A DNA stretch of 64,000 nt, from NCBI GenBank assembly GCA_037367405.1, contig JAZKJV010005774.1, forward strand, positions 682,001-746,000. The letters run 5' to 3'. The DNA comes from Ottelia alismoides (Eukaryota; Streptophyta; Magnoliopsida; Alismatales; Hydrocharitaceae). The position numbers and the translations under genes are program-made. The notes beneath the pieces were generated by a model. That model had not been told where the DNA came from. It ran no database searches and saw only the letters and a program-made list of their open reading frames with translations. The number at the start of each line of letters is the position of its first letter. The first letter of the stretch is position 1. This document shows, in pieces, positions 10,977-23,318 of the stretch.

Positions 10977-13200
10977 GTATAACCAGGCTTGGATATATTA
11001 AAATCAGTGTGGAAATGAATCAACATTACATGTGGAGATTACAAAGTAAAACAAGAATTATCAATGAAAATCTACTACCGCACTACAACCATTTTGATGT
11101 AATTAGGCCCTCCAGTAACAATTGTTATTATCTGAGAGCTTAGTTGAATACAAATCCTAATCATCCACTCAAAAGGTCTAAAAAATGTGAAGATTCACAA
11201 CGGGTCTGGAAGAAAGTCATCGGACACAAAATCAATGAACTAGGGCCTCAAAAGACCAATGAAGAACAAAAAAAGGAATTAGAGATGGACAGGACACAGC
11301 AAACACCATCAATAATGAACCATCACCAGTAGCAACAACAAGGAAAGGCGCAAAATCAGATAGAAAATCAACATTCTAAGAAGCCTACATTGCATGTTGA
11401 TGTGGAGAAAGGAATATCAAGTTTTGAGAAATGTGTTTCGAATATTATAAATGTTAGTTTGTACATCAGAAAAAGCTACTAAGCAATGTGAGCAGGAATG
11501 GACTGATGTTACAAAGAAGCAGCAGCAGCATGGGACAGGAATTGGATCATCGTTTAGAGCAGGAGATGAATGAAGAATATTCAGCAAATTGGGGATGAAA
11601 CACAAATGCAGGAACAATTGAACGAACAAAAGAAAAATGCTCAACCACAAAAGATGAAGTATTGCAGAATAAGAAAATTATTTATTCTCGTGCACTACAA
11701 AGATTTGCAAGTCGAGTTGTTAAGTAATGTTTACTCAATAAAGAAACATTCGTTGATGCACCTTTGATTCCTACTATCAGGGCACCAATTGTAAGAGATG
11801 ATGATGACTCAAGGAATTTCTTTTCACAGAGGCAAGTTATGTTACAACATCAACGAGGATGAAAGCAACAACAAGGATTATAAACCTTATTCCTATTGCA
11901 TAATATGAGGTGCTATCTTGTGTACAAAAGATTTTTTTGCAATCCCAAAAAGAGCAAACAAGCATGCTGAACATTGATGTAAGGAGCATACCGATTCAAA
12001 ATACTTTTTGATGTACTTAAACTTGGAAATGGATGAAGAACAAGAATAAGATGATGATGACCTGGATTCAAAAGAGGGCATAAGTGAGCCATTCTTCCAA
12101 GCAAAAGTCCACTCACTTATAGTTCGGACTTCAATCTAAAGACTTCACACAAGATGGTTCAGACGAAGAAGAGAACTCTAAAATATAGAAAAGCGAAGCT
12201 GAAGGCAATGAGAAAATAACAAGGTAGTGACTAATTTTACTTGTGTTTCTTTGGTTTAATCTTTAAAGCCATGTTGGCTACAGCTTAACGTATCTTCAAG
12301 GCCATGTTGGCCACATCTTGATGTAAGTCAGTATGTCATGCACTAGGAACTTCATGTAATAGCCTTTTAGATGAATAAAGGGTTTACCCGAACCCCATAA
12401 TTATTCAGGATTACGATAAAAATCACGTACCCCCAAACCTTGAATCCCAAACCCTTGATAATTTTCCAATGCCTTTACCGGTGTTTTACTGAAGGAGGAA
12501 TTGAAGAAGAATTCAGAACGGGTGAAATTTAATTAAAAAGCTCTCTTATGTTGCTACTGTGAAGGACAAACATGTGGCTCCTTCCTTTGGAACCCCATTC
12601 CTCTTAGAGAACACTCCTTTGAAGAGGAGTTCAAATATTGGAATTTGGGGAGAAGAGAATTAAGCAATTACAAAAATTGCTTGTTTTAAAACTTGATTGT
12701 TCATTTTCAAAAAACTATGACTGCTCTCAAGGCATTTAAAGGATTTTTTAAATGAAGATTTGTTTACAATAGTGAAATCTTCTAAAGTGCTTCAGATTCT
12801 AAGCATGCTTTGATAAGATTTTCTGAATAATTTGTTTACAAATTTCTCAATGATAAGATCATACGTATTGTTGGTCACAGTTTGGAAGCATGTGGGAGTG
12901 CCAAAGGAAAGAAGATGGGGTTGAATGATATAAAGTGGAAACGAGTAAATCCAGTTAATAACAATGACCAAAAGCAAGTAAAGGGTTTAATAAATTTACT
13001 TAATCTGCAAAAAAAAAACAATCTCTTTCCTATTGCATTGTGTAGTGTTACCTTCGGTTATTTTAAATGTTCCAGTACGCATGGAGGAACCCAGGATTTC
13101 TCAGATCGTCCGGTTTCGCACACACATCGTGCATCCGAAATGAATCTAATTCACAGGAAATTAGAACCGCATGTACGTATATAGTGATTAGATAAAAGAT
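10977..13200. other. Intergenic DNA, possibly with decayed coding remnants
   Basis: 11150-11840 on the plus strand is rich in Gln, Lys and Glu codons across broken frames (for example 11144-11332 and 11570-11767), which could be an old coding remnant. 12255-12330 contains the phrase 'aaggccatgttggccaca' twice in diverged form. I find no intact gene, RNA or transposon end. Confidence 0.4.
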
Positions 13201-13213
13201 GCGAGAGGCAACG

Positions 13214-13600
13214 TGATCAAATACGATGGTACCTTTCTTGATGAACATGGTGGTAGAGGATCCGAAATCGGCGACCTTGTCGTGGAAATCGCTCGTGGTA
13301 TCGCCCCTCACGAGCAGGACATTGTCGGGATCGATGATCAAATACAATGGTAACTTTCTTGATGAACGTGATGGTAAAGCATCAGAAATCGGCGAGCTTG
13401 GCGTGGAAATCGCACGTGGTATCGTTCCTCACGAGCAGGACATTGACGGGATTGATGATCAGAAACAATGGTACCTTTCTTGATGAACGTGATGGTAGAG
13501 GATCCGAATTCGATGGCGTGGAACTCGCCTGTGGTATCTTCCCTCACGAACAGGGCATTGCTGGGATTGAGGTCGCCGTGTAGGATTCCCATTTGATGGC
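13214..13600 (-). pseudogene. Triplicated receptor-kinase catalytic-loop fragment
   Basis: On the minus strand the right unit encodes ILHGDLNPSNALFVREDTTG and FHAIEFGSSTITFIKKGTIV, and the left unit IDPDNVLLVRGDTTSDFH and KVADFGSSTTMFIKKGTIV. These resemble the HRDxKxxN catalytic loop and the DFG segment of wall-associated-type receptor kinases. The same block of about 120 bp occurs three times in tandem (about 13214-13337, 13338-13460 and 13461-13580), each starting near 'gatgatcaaatacaatggta'. The His-Arg-Asp core is altered to HGD or lost, DFG survives in only one unit, and frames change between units. No other kinase subdomains are present. Confidence 0.65.
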
Positions 13601-13877
13601 AACCACCTCTTAGCCAATTCCATCGGTTCCACCTTTCCAACCCTCTTGAGCGCTCCATCCGATCATAGCTCCACCTTTTCTTGTAATGACGAGTCTTAGG
13701 TGGATCGTTAGGTTTAGGTTGGGACTCGGAGTGTGGGGAGCGGCGGCAATGGTGGTGGTGGTGGTGGTGATGGGTTTCTTTGTGGTTTGCATTCAGGAGT
13801 GGGGAGAAGGGGTTAGGTGGATCGTGGGGATGATGGGGGTAACTTGGAATGGAGGTGTCGTTAGTTGAGGTTTTTAT

Positions 13878-14045
13878 ACAACGGTCTGAAAACAATGACT
13901 TTCAAAATAGAGATGGGGTTTTTTTGAAACGACCCAAAAATCATGGATTGCTTTTCAAAATTAAGTTGTCGTTGGTTGGGTTTTTTTGATAAAAAAAACG
14001 GTCCAAAAACCATGGCCTGCTTTTCAAATCTATTTGGCTAGCGGT
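13878..14045. repeat. Degenerate tandem repeat, three units
   Basis: Three units of about 45-65 bp share 'acggtccaaaaaccatgg', 'cttttcaaa' and 'ttggttgggttttttt'. They are diverged from one another and have no coding content. They lie directly before a MITE. Confidence 0.55.
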
Positions 14046-14058
14046 AGTTTTCTTTTAA

Positions 14059-14299
14059 GGGATTTTTACCCGGCAGACCTTATAAACTTTGCCAATCACC
14101 TCCACAACCTTTAAAACAACCTAATTCCCTCTTCGACCCTGTAAACTTGCCAACTCTTACCCCACAAACCCTCCAGGTAATATGTTTTAAGCTCCTGAGA
14201 GTTCTTGGAGTAATTTACAGGGTCGATGGGGTAATTACGTTGTGCAAAAGTCGTAGAGGTATTTTACAACGTTTATAGGGTCTGCTGGGTAAAAATCCC
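14059..14299. mobile_element. Mutator-like MITE with 9-bp TSD
   Basis: The 241-bp element begins GGGATTTTTACCCGGCAGAC and ends with its near-perfect inverse (tctgctgggtaaaaatccc). The inverted similarity continues inward (CTATAAAC and CGACCCTGTAAA on both arms), making a foldback. Perfect 9-bp duplications 'ttcttttaa' lie at 14050-14058 and 14300-14308. Confidence 0.8.
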
Positions 14300-15308
14300 T
14301 TCTTTTAAATGCGAGCTTCGTTTAAATATTTTTTTAAAAAATAGGCATTGTTGAAGTTAGTTCTTACCTTTGTAATCCGAGGGAAATTGTAAAAAATAAG
14401 TAAATAACAATTAGTTCATAAATTGTAAACTGAATTTCAATTGTAATCGAACTTTAGATGTTGCACCTTAATATTTTATTACAATGAATAACTCAATATT
14501 TATTGACATATTTTATGTAGCTAAATATATAACAACGAATATCACTTGTAGTTTAATTTTTAAATTTGCAACAAGTATTATGTCTGTTGCTATATTACTA
14601 CAAATGAGCAATGATTACTACAATGTTACATTCAATTTTTTGGTCATTGCAAAATTAGCAAGGATTACTACAAATTTTTAACGAGAGTGTCAATGGATAA
14701 TCATCGTTATATGTAACTTTACCAATAAATGTCATATTCATTATGAATCACAAAGTACAAAAGATAAATTTACAACAAAGAATACTCATTGCCTCAGACT
14801 TTGAGGCGAGTGTATATGTTATATTAAACATCATAATACATGACAACAAATATTCAAATCATTCATTATCAAAAAGTCATTATTATTAGTTTCATTGTGG
14901 CCTAGTGCTAAATTAACTAAGTTGATCATATCGTCCTTCTAATCTTATATTACATTAGCTCAAAATCACATTGAAATAAGTTTTAAAAGTCAAATATTAT
15001 ATTGTTAACTTTTAAATTTCGAGGGTGACATATAAATTGTATATAATTTGAAGATCTTTTTCTAATTTTAGATCAACCTTAATTATAAAATCATATATTA
15101 AATTTTTGATGCATTCATTCATTTAAGAAACTCATATCAAGCATGCAATAAATACATGCAAAAATATTGAAGCAAATATCTAGAATCAATATTTTTATCC
15201 TTTCATTGAAGCAACTAATCTCCCTTTAAATAAAAATCAATCAAATATCAGTTATTTTATTCCAAAAATAGCTTGATAATTTTTGAAAGTAAAATTAGTA
15301 ATTAAATA

Positions 15309-15531
15309 GACTTTTACCATCGTGTCATTTTGAGTTTTTTTCTTTCAATACTACTTATGAAGTTGTTGTTTTACAATCACATTTCTGCCCCTAAATTATT
15401 ATACAGTAGTACTCTTTCATTATTAGACTATATATTATAGTAACATTAATACTATAAAAGTGTTATTGTAAAAAGATAGGGAGATAAGTATTATTAGAAA
15501 AACTCAAAAGGGAACAAGTGTAAAAATTCCC
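15309..15531. mobile_element. Diverged MITE (foldback)
   Basis: The left arm (GACTTTTACCATCGTGTCAT, then TTTTGAGTTTTT) and the right arm read on the minus strand (GAATTTTTACACTTGTTCCC, then TTTTGAGTTTTT) are imperfect inverted repeats. Weaker matches continue inward (ACTTAT, TTTTACAAT). Flanking 'ttaaata' at 15302-15308 and 15532-15538 may be what remains of a TSD. It is older than the other two MITEs. Confidence 0.5.
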
Positions 15532-16011
15532 TTAAATAAAATAAACTCAGTGGTAATTTGATAATAGACTAACGGGCTTGAAGTCTAATTTTGACACCTA
15601 ATTGAATTTCATAAGACTTTGTTTTTTATGGCTATGTCACATTTTCTTCTCTTACTCCGGATGTGATCATGTTGAACTATCTAGTTCTTCGTTTTTCACT
15701 TATCTAATATCAAATGTACTTTCTTATCTTTGTATAATTTATTGTTCACAATAATTTAAAATACTTAGTCTCAAATATGAAGCTTAAAATTTAAACATGT
15801 CTTAGATTGTATGCATCCATGCAATGGATAAGATTTTAGATTGTGATATTGTGATACGAATGTTACATACCTTTTCATCCCCTTGAAATTTTTAGTGATA
15901 TATGGATGATTATTTATTTTGAATAATTATCCTTTTGACTTTTCAAAAGCTCCAATGGAATTATCGATGATGCATTATCATGGTATCGTCATGATAATGT
16001 GATATCTTGAA

Positions 16012-16019
<8 letters not shown>

Positions 16020-16048
<29 letters not shown>
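16020..16048. repeat. (TA)n microsatellite
   Basis: About 14 uninterrupted TA units are flanked by 'acatacata' on both sides. Confidence 0.9.
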
Positions 16049-16052
<4 letters not shown>

Positions 16053-16949
16053 CATAAAAATGCATCCACTCGTATTATTATCAGCATAAACTATCCAAAT
16101 CAGTTTATTTGTGGATTTATAAAACAATGTTCGACTGAAAGGAAAATATTTTATAAGACTAATACTGCAATGCTTTTTAACAAGGATTCAAGCAGCGAAA
16201 GTTATAAAGACTGGATTCTCAAACCAAACTCAATCCTATTGTAGAGAATGGTTTATATTTTTTTGAAGAACATATATGATATGATGCTTTTGATATTTGG
16301 ATCATGTTTAAACCTTTTATCTCTTTTCTTTATAAAAAGAAATGTCTTTAAAATCTTGAGTTCAGAATTTGTGCATATGCATAATAGATTACAAAGAATT
16401 TGAGACTTTGTATTAATATTAATTATTTTATTTGGCATACATAGTGCATGCTCAAGTTTGGTTATGATAATCTAATTTCAAATGGGAAAAGAACAAAAGG
16501 AGCCATTAATTTCTATATATTTGATCACGCATACTAGAACTTAGAGATAAAAATGGGTGTGGATATATGTTTGTATCTGATCCACCACCATGCCCATTTT
16601 ATATATATCTTGACATCTATATCAGTATCTATTTTAAACTAGATGTGGATATGTATATCTCTTTTATATATGAATATCTTCATATCTGTATATATGGCAT
16701 GCCCCTAGGATCTGGATACTCAGTAAATCATTTCCATGCACATAAGTTCCACATTCGAGATGCATACAAAGTAGGAAAAGCAGCACAAAAAGATAATAAT
16801 GTAAATATTTCCTTTATCAGTCATCTGTATCACAACTCATCAAAATGTATAAACAAGCACTAACCGAAATTTCCATAAATTAATATATACATGTCCCTCA
16901 AAACTATAAATAAAAGTATCGACAGAGTAAAAGCTACAAAAGTACATAC

Positions 16950-17019
16950 CTCAGATGATATGTCAGCAATAGAGAACCCTAACCCAAAGCTGCTTACCAG
17001 TGCGGCAGCTCCTACAAAC
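16950..17019 (-). CDS. Candidate internal exon, unrecognised host gene
   Basis: On the minus strand a strong donor (GAG then GTATGT, intron from 16949) follows an open stretch encoding FVGAAALVSSFGLGFSIADI and SSE. Acceptor-like AG dinucleotides lie at about 17020 and 17013. I do not recognise the peptide. Its phase does not join directly to the candidate exon at 10835-10974, so any link would need another exon between them. This could be chance. Confidence 0.25.
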
Positions 17020-17145
17020 CTATCAGATTCACGAGAATGGGCACATCACGAGAAAATGCTTAGAACGGCATTAAACTACTAACAAGACTACAAAATTGGG
17101 TGAAATCGAAACGCATGAAAAAGAATGGTAACTGGGTAATCCCGT

Positions 17146-20100
17146 TGATGAGCCGCAAAATCGACCCTTTAAGAGAGTGTTTTTAATACTTCAACATGTC
17201 GTAGCAGTCGGGCCAATTCAGGCTCATCAAAAACCATCTCATTTAAATATGTATATAATAGATCAAAATGAGATGGTCATAAATTTTTTTTATTTGGTAA
17301 GATACCAAGGTCGAACTCAGGGACACGAGCCTCTCTTGTATTAGTTGGATTTTAGTCTATTAAGCTAAGCGTTGAGTTAAAGAGATATCTAGGTCAAAGC
17401 ATGCAAGACAATACAACAATGCATTAAAAATAAACATGCATTTTTTTATCAATTTTTATCATGCAAATAAAATCCATGAAATGCAATGAGTATATGCCCT
17501 TGATAAGAATAAATATGATGAGCAAATTAAATAAGAGTCAATTTCAGACTTGCTTAAAGTGTCAAACTTGATTGATAATGTGGACATGGTATAAGCTAAT
17601 AATAAGAGACACATTGCGAATAAAATAATACATAAAATTTCAAGTGTCCAAAATGAGAAATTAATACGCCATTAAGATGTACATCAAACAAGCTTCGAAA
17701 TGAAACTGAAATCAACTGAAACGGATTTACGATGCTCAAGATATGCGAGAACAAAGACAAGGGCATGAATGAAAGAAAACATGAAATGATAACTACAAAA
17801 AGGTCCCTGGAAAGGACTGAAATGTAAATATGCAAAAGAACGTGACCTTCCTTGTAATTTGTCCACATGCGTAGGGGCCTTTCTGCAAATTGGTGAAGTT
17901 CGGAGGGCGTCTCTGCAAATTGCCCAGGTACGCACGTGCCTAGCACATGCCATCCAGGCTCTGAAGTAGGTTCTGGCTCGGCAGAGGATATGTGTTGCTT
18001 CGGGTCGGCTCGGTGTAGGTTCGGAACTCCATGCAGGCTTGGTAGCTGGCTCGAGAGTATCCGAGCCTAGAGGCTCGGACACTAAGCTAGGGGTGCCTCT
18101 GGCGTCGGCGCGTGGCTGAATGATAGCCATCGGATCGTGAGGATCCAATGGTCTCTGTCGCTAGAATTTTGGGTGACGTGTCTGCATCGTGGTCGTTAGA
18201 TGGTCACCGGATGAGATCATCTGACGGCCACTGTATCTCCTTCTTCAGACACAAGGAGCGACGGGAGTAGAGCTCCGGTGAAGCAGCTCTTCCTCCGTCG
18301 CTGGTTCTTGGTCGCGGAGGGCCTCCCCAGAGATCCCTGAAGGTATGTCGGAGAAGCTGGGTACCAGGGGTAGATCCAGGAGCCTTTGGCGTCAATCATC
18401 GGAGCTGGCTTGTCGGCGGCGGAGCGGATGAAGTTGGCTCCGATGTTCTTCCGACCATTGAAGGATTTATCGCCCTTCAGGATTAGCAACATAGCCAAAG
18501 CGAACAGAAGTGCGTGCGTGAATGAAGTGGGAGCTTGGCGAGCGGAGAAGGTGGGAGCTCAAGGCTCCTCCGTCGTGGGTGGCGGAGGAGATGGGTCGAC
18601 GGTGATCTAGGGTTATGGAGGAAAGGAGAGGAGTCGGAAGCGTGCGCATGAGAGGGTGAGTGATGGCGAAGCTCGGAGGATGTTCTATGGAGGTCAAGGA
18701 TGAGCGAAGTGGCCTAGTTAATTATGGGAAAGTAGAGGAAAAATACAAGAAAGAATCGGAAGCTTACTTGAGAGGTGGCGGAGCGATTTAGCTTGGGCTT
18801 GAGCTTCGGTGAGAAGCTCAGGGTCATCGCTGGACTCCCCCAGCCTTTGGGACTAGCTTGGCGGCATCGGAGCGCCGTGACTCCGCCATGGAGGGTGGAG
18901 GGTCTCACCGGAGGCGCACGTCGTCTTCGCGCTCCATACTACCTCCTCGCTGTTACCGAGAGGTGGAGGAATGCTGGGCGTAGCCCCGCGTACAAGTGGA
19001 CAAGAGTTATAGGAAGAGGGGACGACGTATTTAAGGTTTGCAGGTGGCAGGTTATGGTGATAGCATCGTGGGTTTAGAGGAGAAGATGGGACGACTGGAG
19101 AGGGGTTCGTGGGTTGACGACGGTGTCGCGAGGATGAAGGATGATTGGGGAGCGCCGTGGGACAGTTGGCGAGTGGAGGTAGTCGATGGAGTGGAGGAGG
19201 AAAAAGGAAGGGGGCGAGTGGTGCGCGAGATGGAAGACGTGTGAGAGGTGGTCGTCGGGAGGTTGACGATGACGCGGGGGTCGTTGGATCTGGAGATCCA
19301 ATGGCGAGGATGAAGGTGCGCAGCGACGGTCTTGATCAAATCCGGGGCGAAGTGATCGGAGAGCTGCGGAGCAGCCACGTGTCAAGCTGGGGTGTGCGCG
19401 CTAGCGGACAACTGTGATGCGAAGAAGGCGCAATCGAAGGGCTAATAGTAAACGCAGAGTGATCGGCTGAGATGGCGAGGATTGTTGCCGATCTGATGGC
19501 TACTGAAGTGACAAGTGGCGCAAGGGGACATGAGGCGCTAACAGATAGTATAGATGGGAAGCTGATGTCAATCGGAGGGCTGAGGAGTGTTAAAGGAAGG
19601 AGCAGCCGAGATGGGAGATCTGGAGCGCGATCGAAGGGCGCACAACGCGCTACGTAGCAGGCTCTGGTGAGAGCGCTTACGTGCGGTGCAGATAAAGGGC
19701 GGGGATGATCAGACGGCTGAGGCAAATGGGCGCGCATGGAGAGCTTGGGACCGTTGGATCCGAGGAGGAGATCTAACGGCCCAGATCGCGGGCAAACAAG
19801 ACAAGGATGGCGGGCCACGTGGCTGACCCAGAACGGGCCACGTGGCCCAATCAGATTATTAGGAAAGTATTTTTGACTTTTGAGGGTTAATTTGGCCGAA
19901 TTTGAGAAAACTCAAAACATGAAAGTTGTAGATCTTGACGGGATCTACAAGTTTCATGTTGACTAAAACTGGAGATGAGATCAAATAAGGACCCGAAATA
20001 TTTTTGAGGGTATTTCTAAGGCTAAAAATACCACGAAATTTAGTTTTGTCATTTTTGTGGTTTTTAATTTAATAGAGACTCTGATAATTACAGGACTTTA

Positions 20101-20176
20101 ACTGGGTTTTATTGACACATCTTTAAGCAAGGGGGTTAATAATTGGAAATAAAGATGATGAAATCGAGTTTCATCA
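17146..20176 (-). repeat. LARD-1 LTR (left, 3031 bp)
   Basis: On the minus strand it runs from TGATGAAACTCGATTTCATC at 20176 to GCGGCTCATCA at 17146. U3 is about 1.15 kb. A weak TATA-like TTAAATA lies near 19030, followed by GC-rich sequence, a candidate intron of about 290 bp (the donor base here is CAA rather than CAG, at 18768), the periodic 'tttgca...cccc' zone at 17810-17950 and the U5 hairpin at 17294-17308. Paired 'gggccacgtggc' boxes lie at about 19812-19845. Confidence 0.85.
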
Positions 20177-20212
20177 CCCCCCTATACTTAAACTATGCTC
20201 GTCCTCGAGCAT
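20177..20212 (-). other. LARD-1 polypurine tract and adjacent hairpin
   Basis: On the minus strand the hairpin ATGCTCG-AGGA-CGAGCAT (20212-20195) is followed by AGTTTAAGTATAGGGGGG, which abuts the LTR start TGATGAAAC. The G run is the likely plus-strand primer. Confidence 0.8.
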
Positions 20213-20429
20213 CAAAAAGAATGACTAAGTTGGATTAACCCCCTTGTGCATGTGAATACAGGATCCAATCTGATCAAGTTGACTCGACTTTAGGGATCCA
20301 AAATTCTAGGGTTCAACCCAGCCTTAATCAAGAGGCATCCAATTCCTCTACTTCTCCAGACTCTCTCTGATGTACATATAATCTAAAGGATATGACATTT
20401 TAGTGTTGACTGCAATTCTGAGAGTAGAG

Positions 20430-20849
20430 TCAATTCGTCACCCAAAGTCTTGGTCCGAGAAAATCTCCTAAGGACCCAATCCTCAGCACTAGGGAATAAA
20501 TCAAATCTTGCGTTCGATCCACCGTCTCTTTAGTTGTCAGACTTAGAAAATGTAGATGGTAGGCCAGTAATGGAGGGTATGGGATTGTGTCATTTCTTCT
20601 CTCCCTCTCATTGGAACAAGGATTCTCTCTAGTGCCATTTACGCAACATATTTTTTTGGTGTTGATCAGTGCGTCCGTCAAGAGAAGTTGGAGCCGTCTG
20701 CACATGTTTTCCTGGGAGTACACCGGGGTGTGTCTCTTTTGAGTACCTATCGTACCTTCGACACCCATACTTGTAGCATTTACGATGCAGAGCCCTTTTT
20801 TGGTGCAAGCCCGACTCCTGGTCCTAATATCGGTGGTCCAAGTGGACAC
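20430..20849 (-). CDS. LARD sense-strand ORF, unknown function
   Basis: This 139-residue frame lies in the element's sense orientation between the PPT-like array and the PPT. It includes CIVNATSMGVEGTIGTQKRH, NERERRNDTIPYPPLLAYHL and IYSLVLRIGSLGDFLGPRLW. It is basic and has no signal peptide or known domain. The second internal copy keeps it as 147 residues (44887-44444) with few replacements. In LARD-2 the same region is broken. The two LARD-1 copies arose by duplication, so their agreement is weak evidence for selection. It may be a small accessory protein or a chance frame. Confidence 0.3.
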   Translation of the reverse strand: MSTWTTDIRTRSRACTKKGLCIVNATSMGVEGTIGTQKRHTPVYSQENMCRRLQLLLTDALINTKKICCVNGTRENPCSNERERRNDTIPYPPLLAYHLHFLSLTTKETVDRTQDLIYSLVLRIGSLGDFLGPRLWVTN

Positions 20850-21987
20850 TTTGAAAAGTTTGGGAGCGCTCGCCTTTGGTGGAAGCTCTTTGATATTTGA
20901 CTTTGTGGAATGAGAGCTTTTCTTTGAATTTCATTGACTTGTATAATTTGTGGCTAGCTCCACTGCTTTTACCAAGAGTTGGCGCACACTGATCAATATT
21001 TTTTATTTATTTCACACCCTGGCACTTAGGTCAATTTCAAGAGATTAGTATAAGAACCAAGTTCTCATACTGGCTAATATTGCTGACACTCAGGTTTCAT
21101 GAAGCCTCCAAAAATTTTATCCCATCCTCGAGCATCATTAGATCAAATCCAAACTTGACTTCCTCATCCCAATTCCTCAAGTGACAAATCAACTCATCTC
21201 ATCAAAACCACAGTCGTGCATGTGATGTGCTGATCATATTCTTTATGTCTGAGACTAAGCATGGAATATAGCATGCAAATCTAGAAAACTAGGGGAAGGT
21301 GGATGATTAAGTCTATGACCCTGATGGCTAAGGCTGGTTAACCTAAAATCTCAAAGACCTCATCAAGCTAAGTCTTCTTGATCATTTCAGATCCTGGGTG
21401 GAAGTGTAATTGTAGAGGATTAATCCAACTTCTTCATTCAAAAAACAAGACACTTTTTTTTTGAACTTCAAGAGATATTAGAACTGCCTAAACTCAATTG
21501 AGCATCTGCAATTCAACCAGTATGGATGTAAGTACAGGCCGAAGCCCGTTGCTTGAGGACGGGGCCTTACGCGATGTCCTCTAAACCATCCAATCTGCTA
21601 AGGGCGAACCCTCACTGAATGCGGCTTACTTAATTGGGTTTAGTAGTCACCAATGACTCTTAAAGGGTTTTGGTTTTTTTTCTCATTTTTATGGACTTTA
21701 GTAAAGGTTAAAACACAAGTTAAACTCAACTTTCCTTGAAAAGATTTTCAAAACCATGTCACACAAATAAAAAGTTTTTTTTTCAAAACATTTTCAAAAG
21801 ATTTTTTCAAAACTAGGAAAAACCATTTTCGAAAATATTTTTATGAAAATAGCGTAACATAATATCGAAAAGCCGCGAAATCATTTGAGTTCTCTTAGTC
21901 CAAAGAATTTTACCTTAGCCAAGAAGTTTTAATTTTTTCAAAATTTTCAGATTATAGCTAAAGTAAGTATACGGTATATACGGTATA

Positions 21988-22206
21988 CCCCCCTATACTT
22001 AAACTTTGCTATGTCCTCATAGCACTAGATGTTACAACTACATAGGTCCATTTAAATATATAGGAATATACGGGAGCTAAGAGGGGCTCCCCCCTATACT
22101 TAGTTTAGAAATAACCTAAGTATAAAGGCAAGGAAAGATGAGGAGAGAAAATCACGGGGACTTGGGTCCCCCCTATACTTAGGCTAAGATTAGCCTAAGT
22201 ATAAAG
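21988..22206 (-). repeat. Array of three PPT-like repeats in LARD-1 copy 1
   Basis: On the minus strand the units AAGTATAGGGGGG occur at 22000-21988, 22100-22089 and 22180-22168. The latter two are preceded by their own complement (TATACTTAGG or similar), giving hairpins just before the G run. The true PPT has the same sequence. Confidence 0.8.
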
Positions 22207-22373
22207 ATTGAAATTGATGTTGGGAGGGACCCAAGGTGAACGAAGAAGAGGAATGGATTTACAAGTGAACGGTTTGAATCTGCGGAGATGAATGGAGTGA
22301 ATAAGGATTTGGGGTGTGTAGCAAACATGGCTTAATCAATCAAGCAAAACCCATTGTTTCAAACTCACACATG

Positions 22374-22494
22374 AAACCAACCGAGGTTGGTTTATTATCT
22401 TGTCGGTTTTATTGGTGATAAAACATTAGATTTTTACGCCAAGAAAAGATGTAAAGTGAAAATCATTACGTAAGTGAGGGTATTGCTCTCCCAA
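22374..22494 (-). promoter_or_regulatory. Shared leader block (candidate packaging signal), LARD-1 copy 1
   Basis: On the minus strand, in order: GGGAGAGCAATACCCTCA (22492-22475), AAAACCGACAAGATAAT (within 22417-22394) and the palindrome AAACCAACCTCGGTTGGTTT (22393-22374). The Athila element has the same order just upstream of gag. Function is inferred from this conservation. Confidence 0.55.
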
Positions 22495-23318
22495 AACCGA
22501 AGTTTTACTCCATTTTAGGCTGACTTGCAATTAACAGTCCCAATTTTATTTTAAGTTATCACTGAATTATGGTTAGCACAAAATCAAGCAATCATCGTCT
22601 ACCGTTCATTCCATTTTCCATTAATCCTAGGTGAACAAGCTAGGAAAAAGAAATCAAGAAAAAGCCGCATATTCGATGAAAACCGCAATCTAGGCTAAGC
22701 GAGAAAATAAGTAGTGATTTGATGAGAAATAAGTGAAAACTTGGACTATCTTTTAAAACAAAAACTCAAGTATGCAAGTCATCAGAAATCCACATCTAAC
22801 ATGCTTCTATTAGCGGGGAAAATTTTCTTTTAATTAGACTAAGTGAAGCGATGCTACGTGCGTCTTGAATTAAGGTGTGTATCCTACCTACGAACAAGCA
22901 CATAAAAATATGGAAAATATAAACCGCTCAAAGAGTCGCGTGCCTAGTCCTAGGTCGACACTCAAGTGGGGACGATCCCCACACAACCACATTTGTTCGA
23001 TTACACTCGCGAGTCTTCAATCGAAGACCGCTGTAAAAGACGAATTATTACATGACATGCAAAAATAAAATGCGAGACACATTTTTTTTTCTTTCTTCCC
23101 TATTTGCTCCATGTATGTTTTGTGGCTCCTCGCAGCGGGAAGCATCTTGCTCCTCGCCTCCTTGAACCATCAAGGGCCCTGCCACAAAAACAATGGTTAG
23201 AGATCAAATAAAAAAGAAAAGAAGATTTTATAATGCAAATTAGATGAACACTTTGACCTATAAAACGAACACTTAATAAAATAAACAAAATTCCAAATAA
23301 TATGAGAAATGAGCCGTG

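Larger units (their letters stand above)
14310..16948. other. AT-rich intergenic sequence
   Basis: Apart from a third MITE at 15309-15531 and a TA microsatellite at 16020-16048, I see no gene or element ends here. Open frames at 14484-14681, 16253-16438 and 16567-16863 are low-complexity or AT-driven. Confidence 0.5.

Noticed and set aside
11144..11767. Gln/Lys-rich frames as a real gene
   Set aside because: Frames are broken every 60-70 codons, with no consistent splice sites or recognisable domain.
19052..19378. 108-residue minus-strand frame repeated in all LARD-1 LTRs
   Set aside because: It is of Ser/Thr/Pro/His low complexity and overlaps equally long frames in two other phases. It recurs because the LTRs are repeated, and LARD-2 does not keep it.
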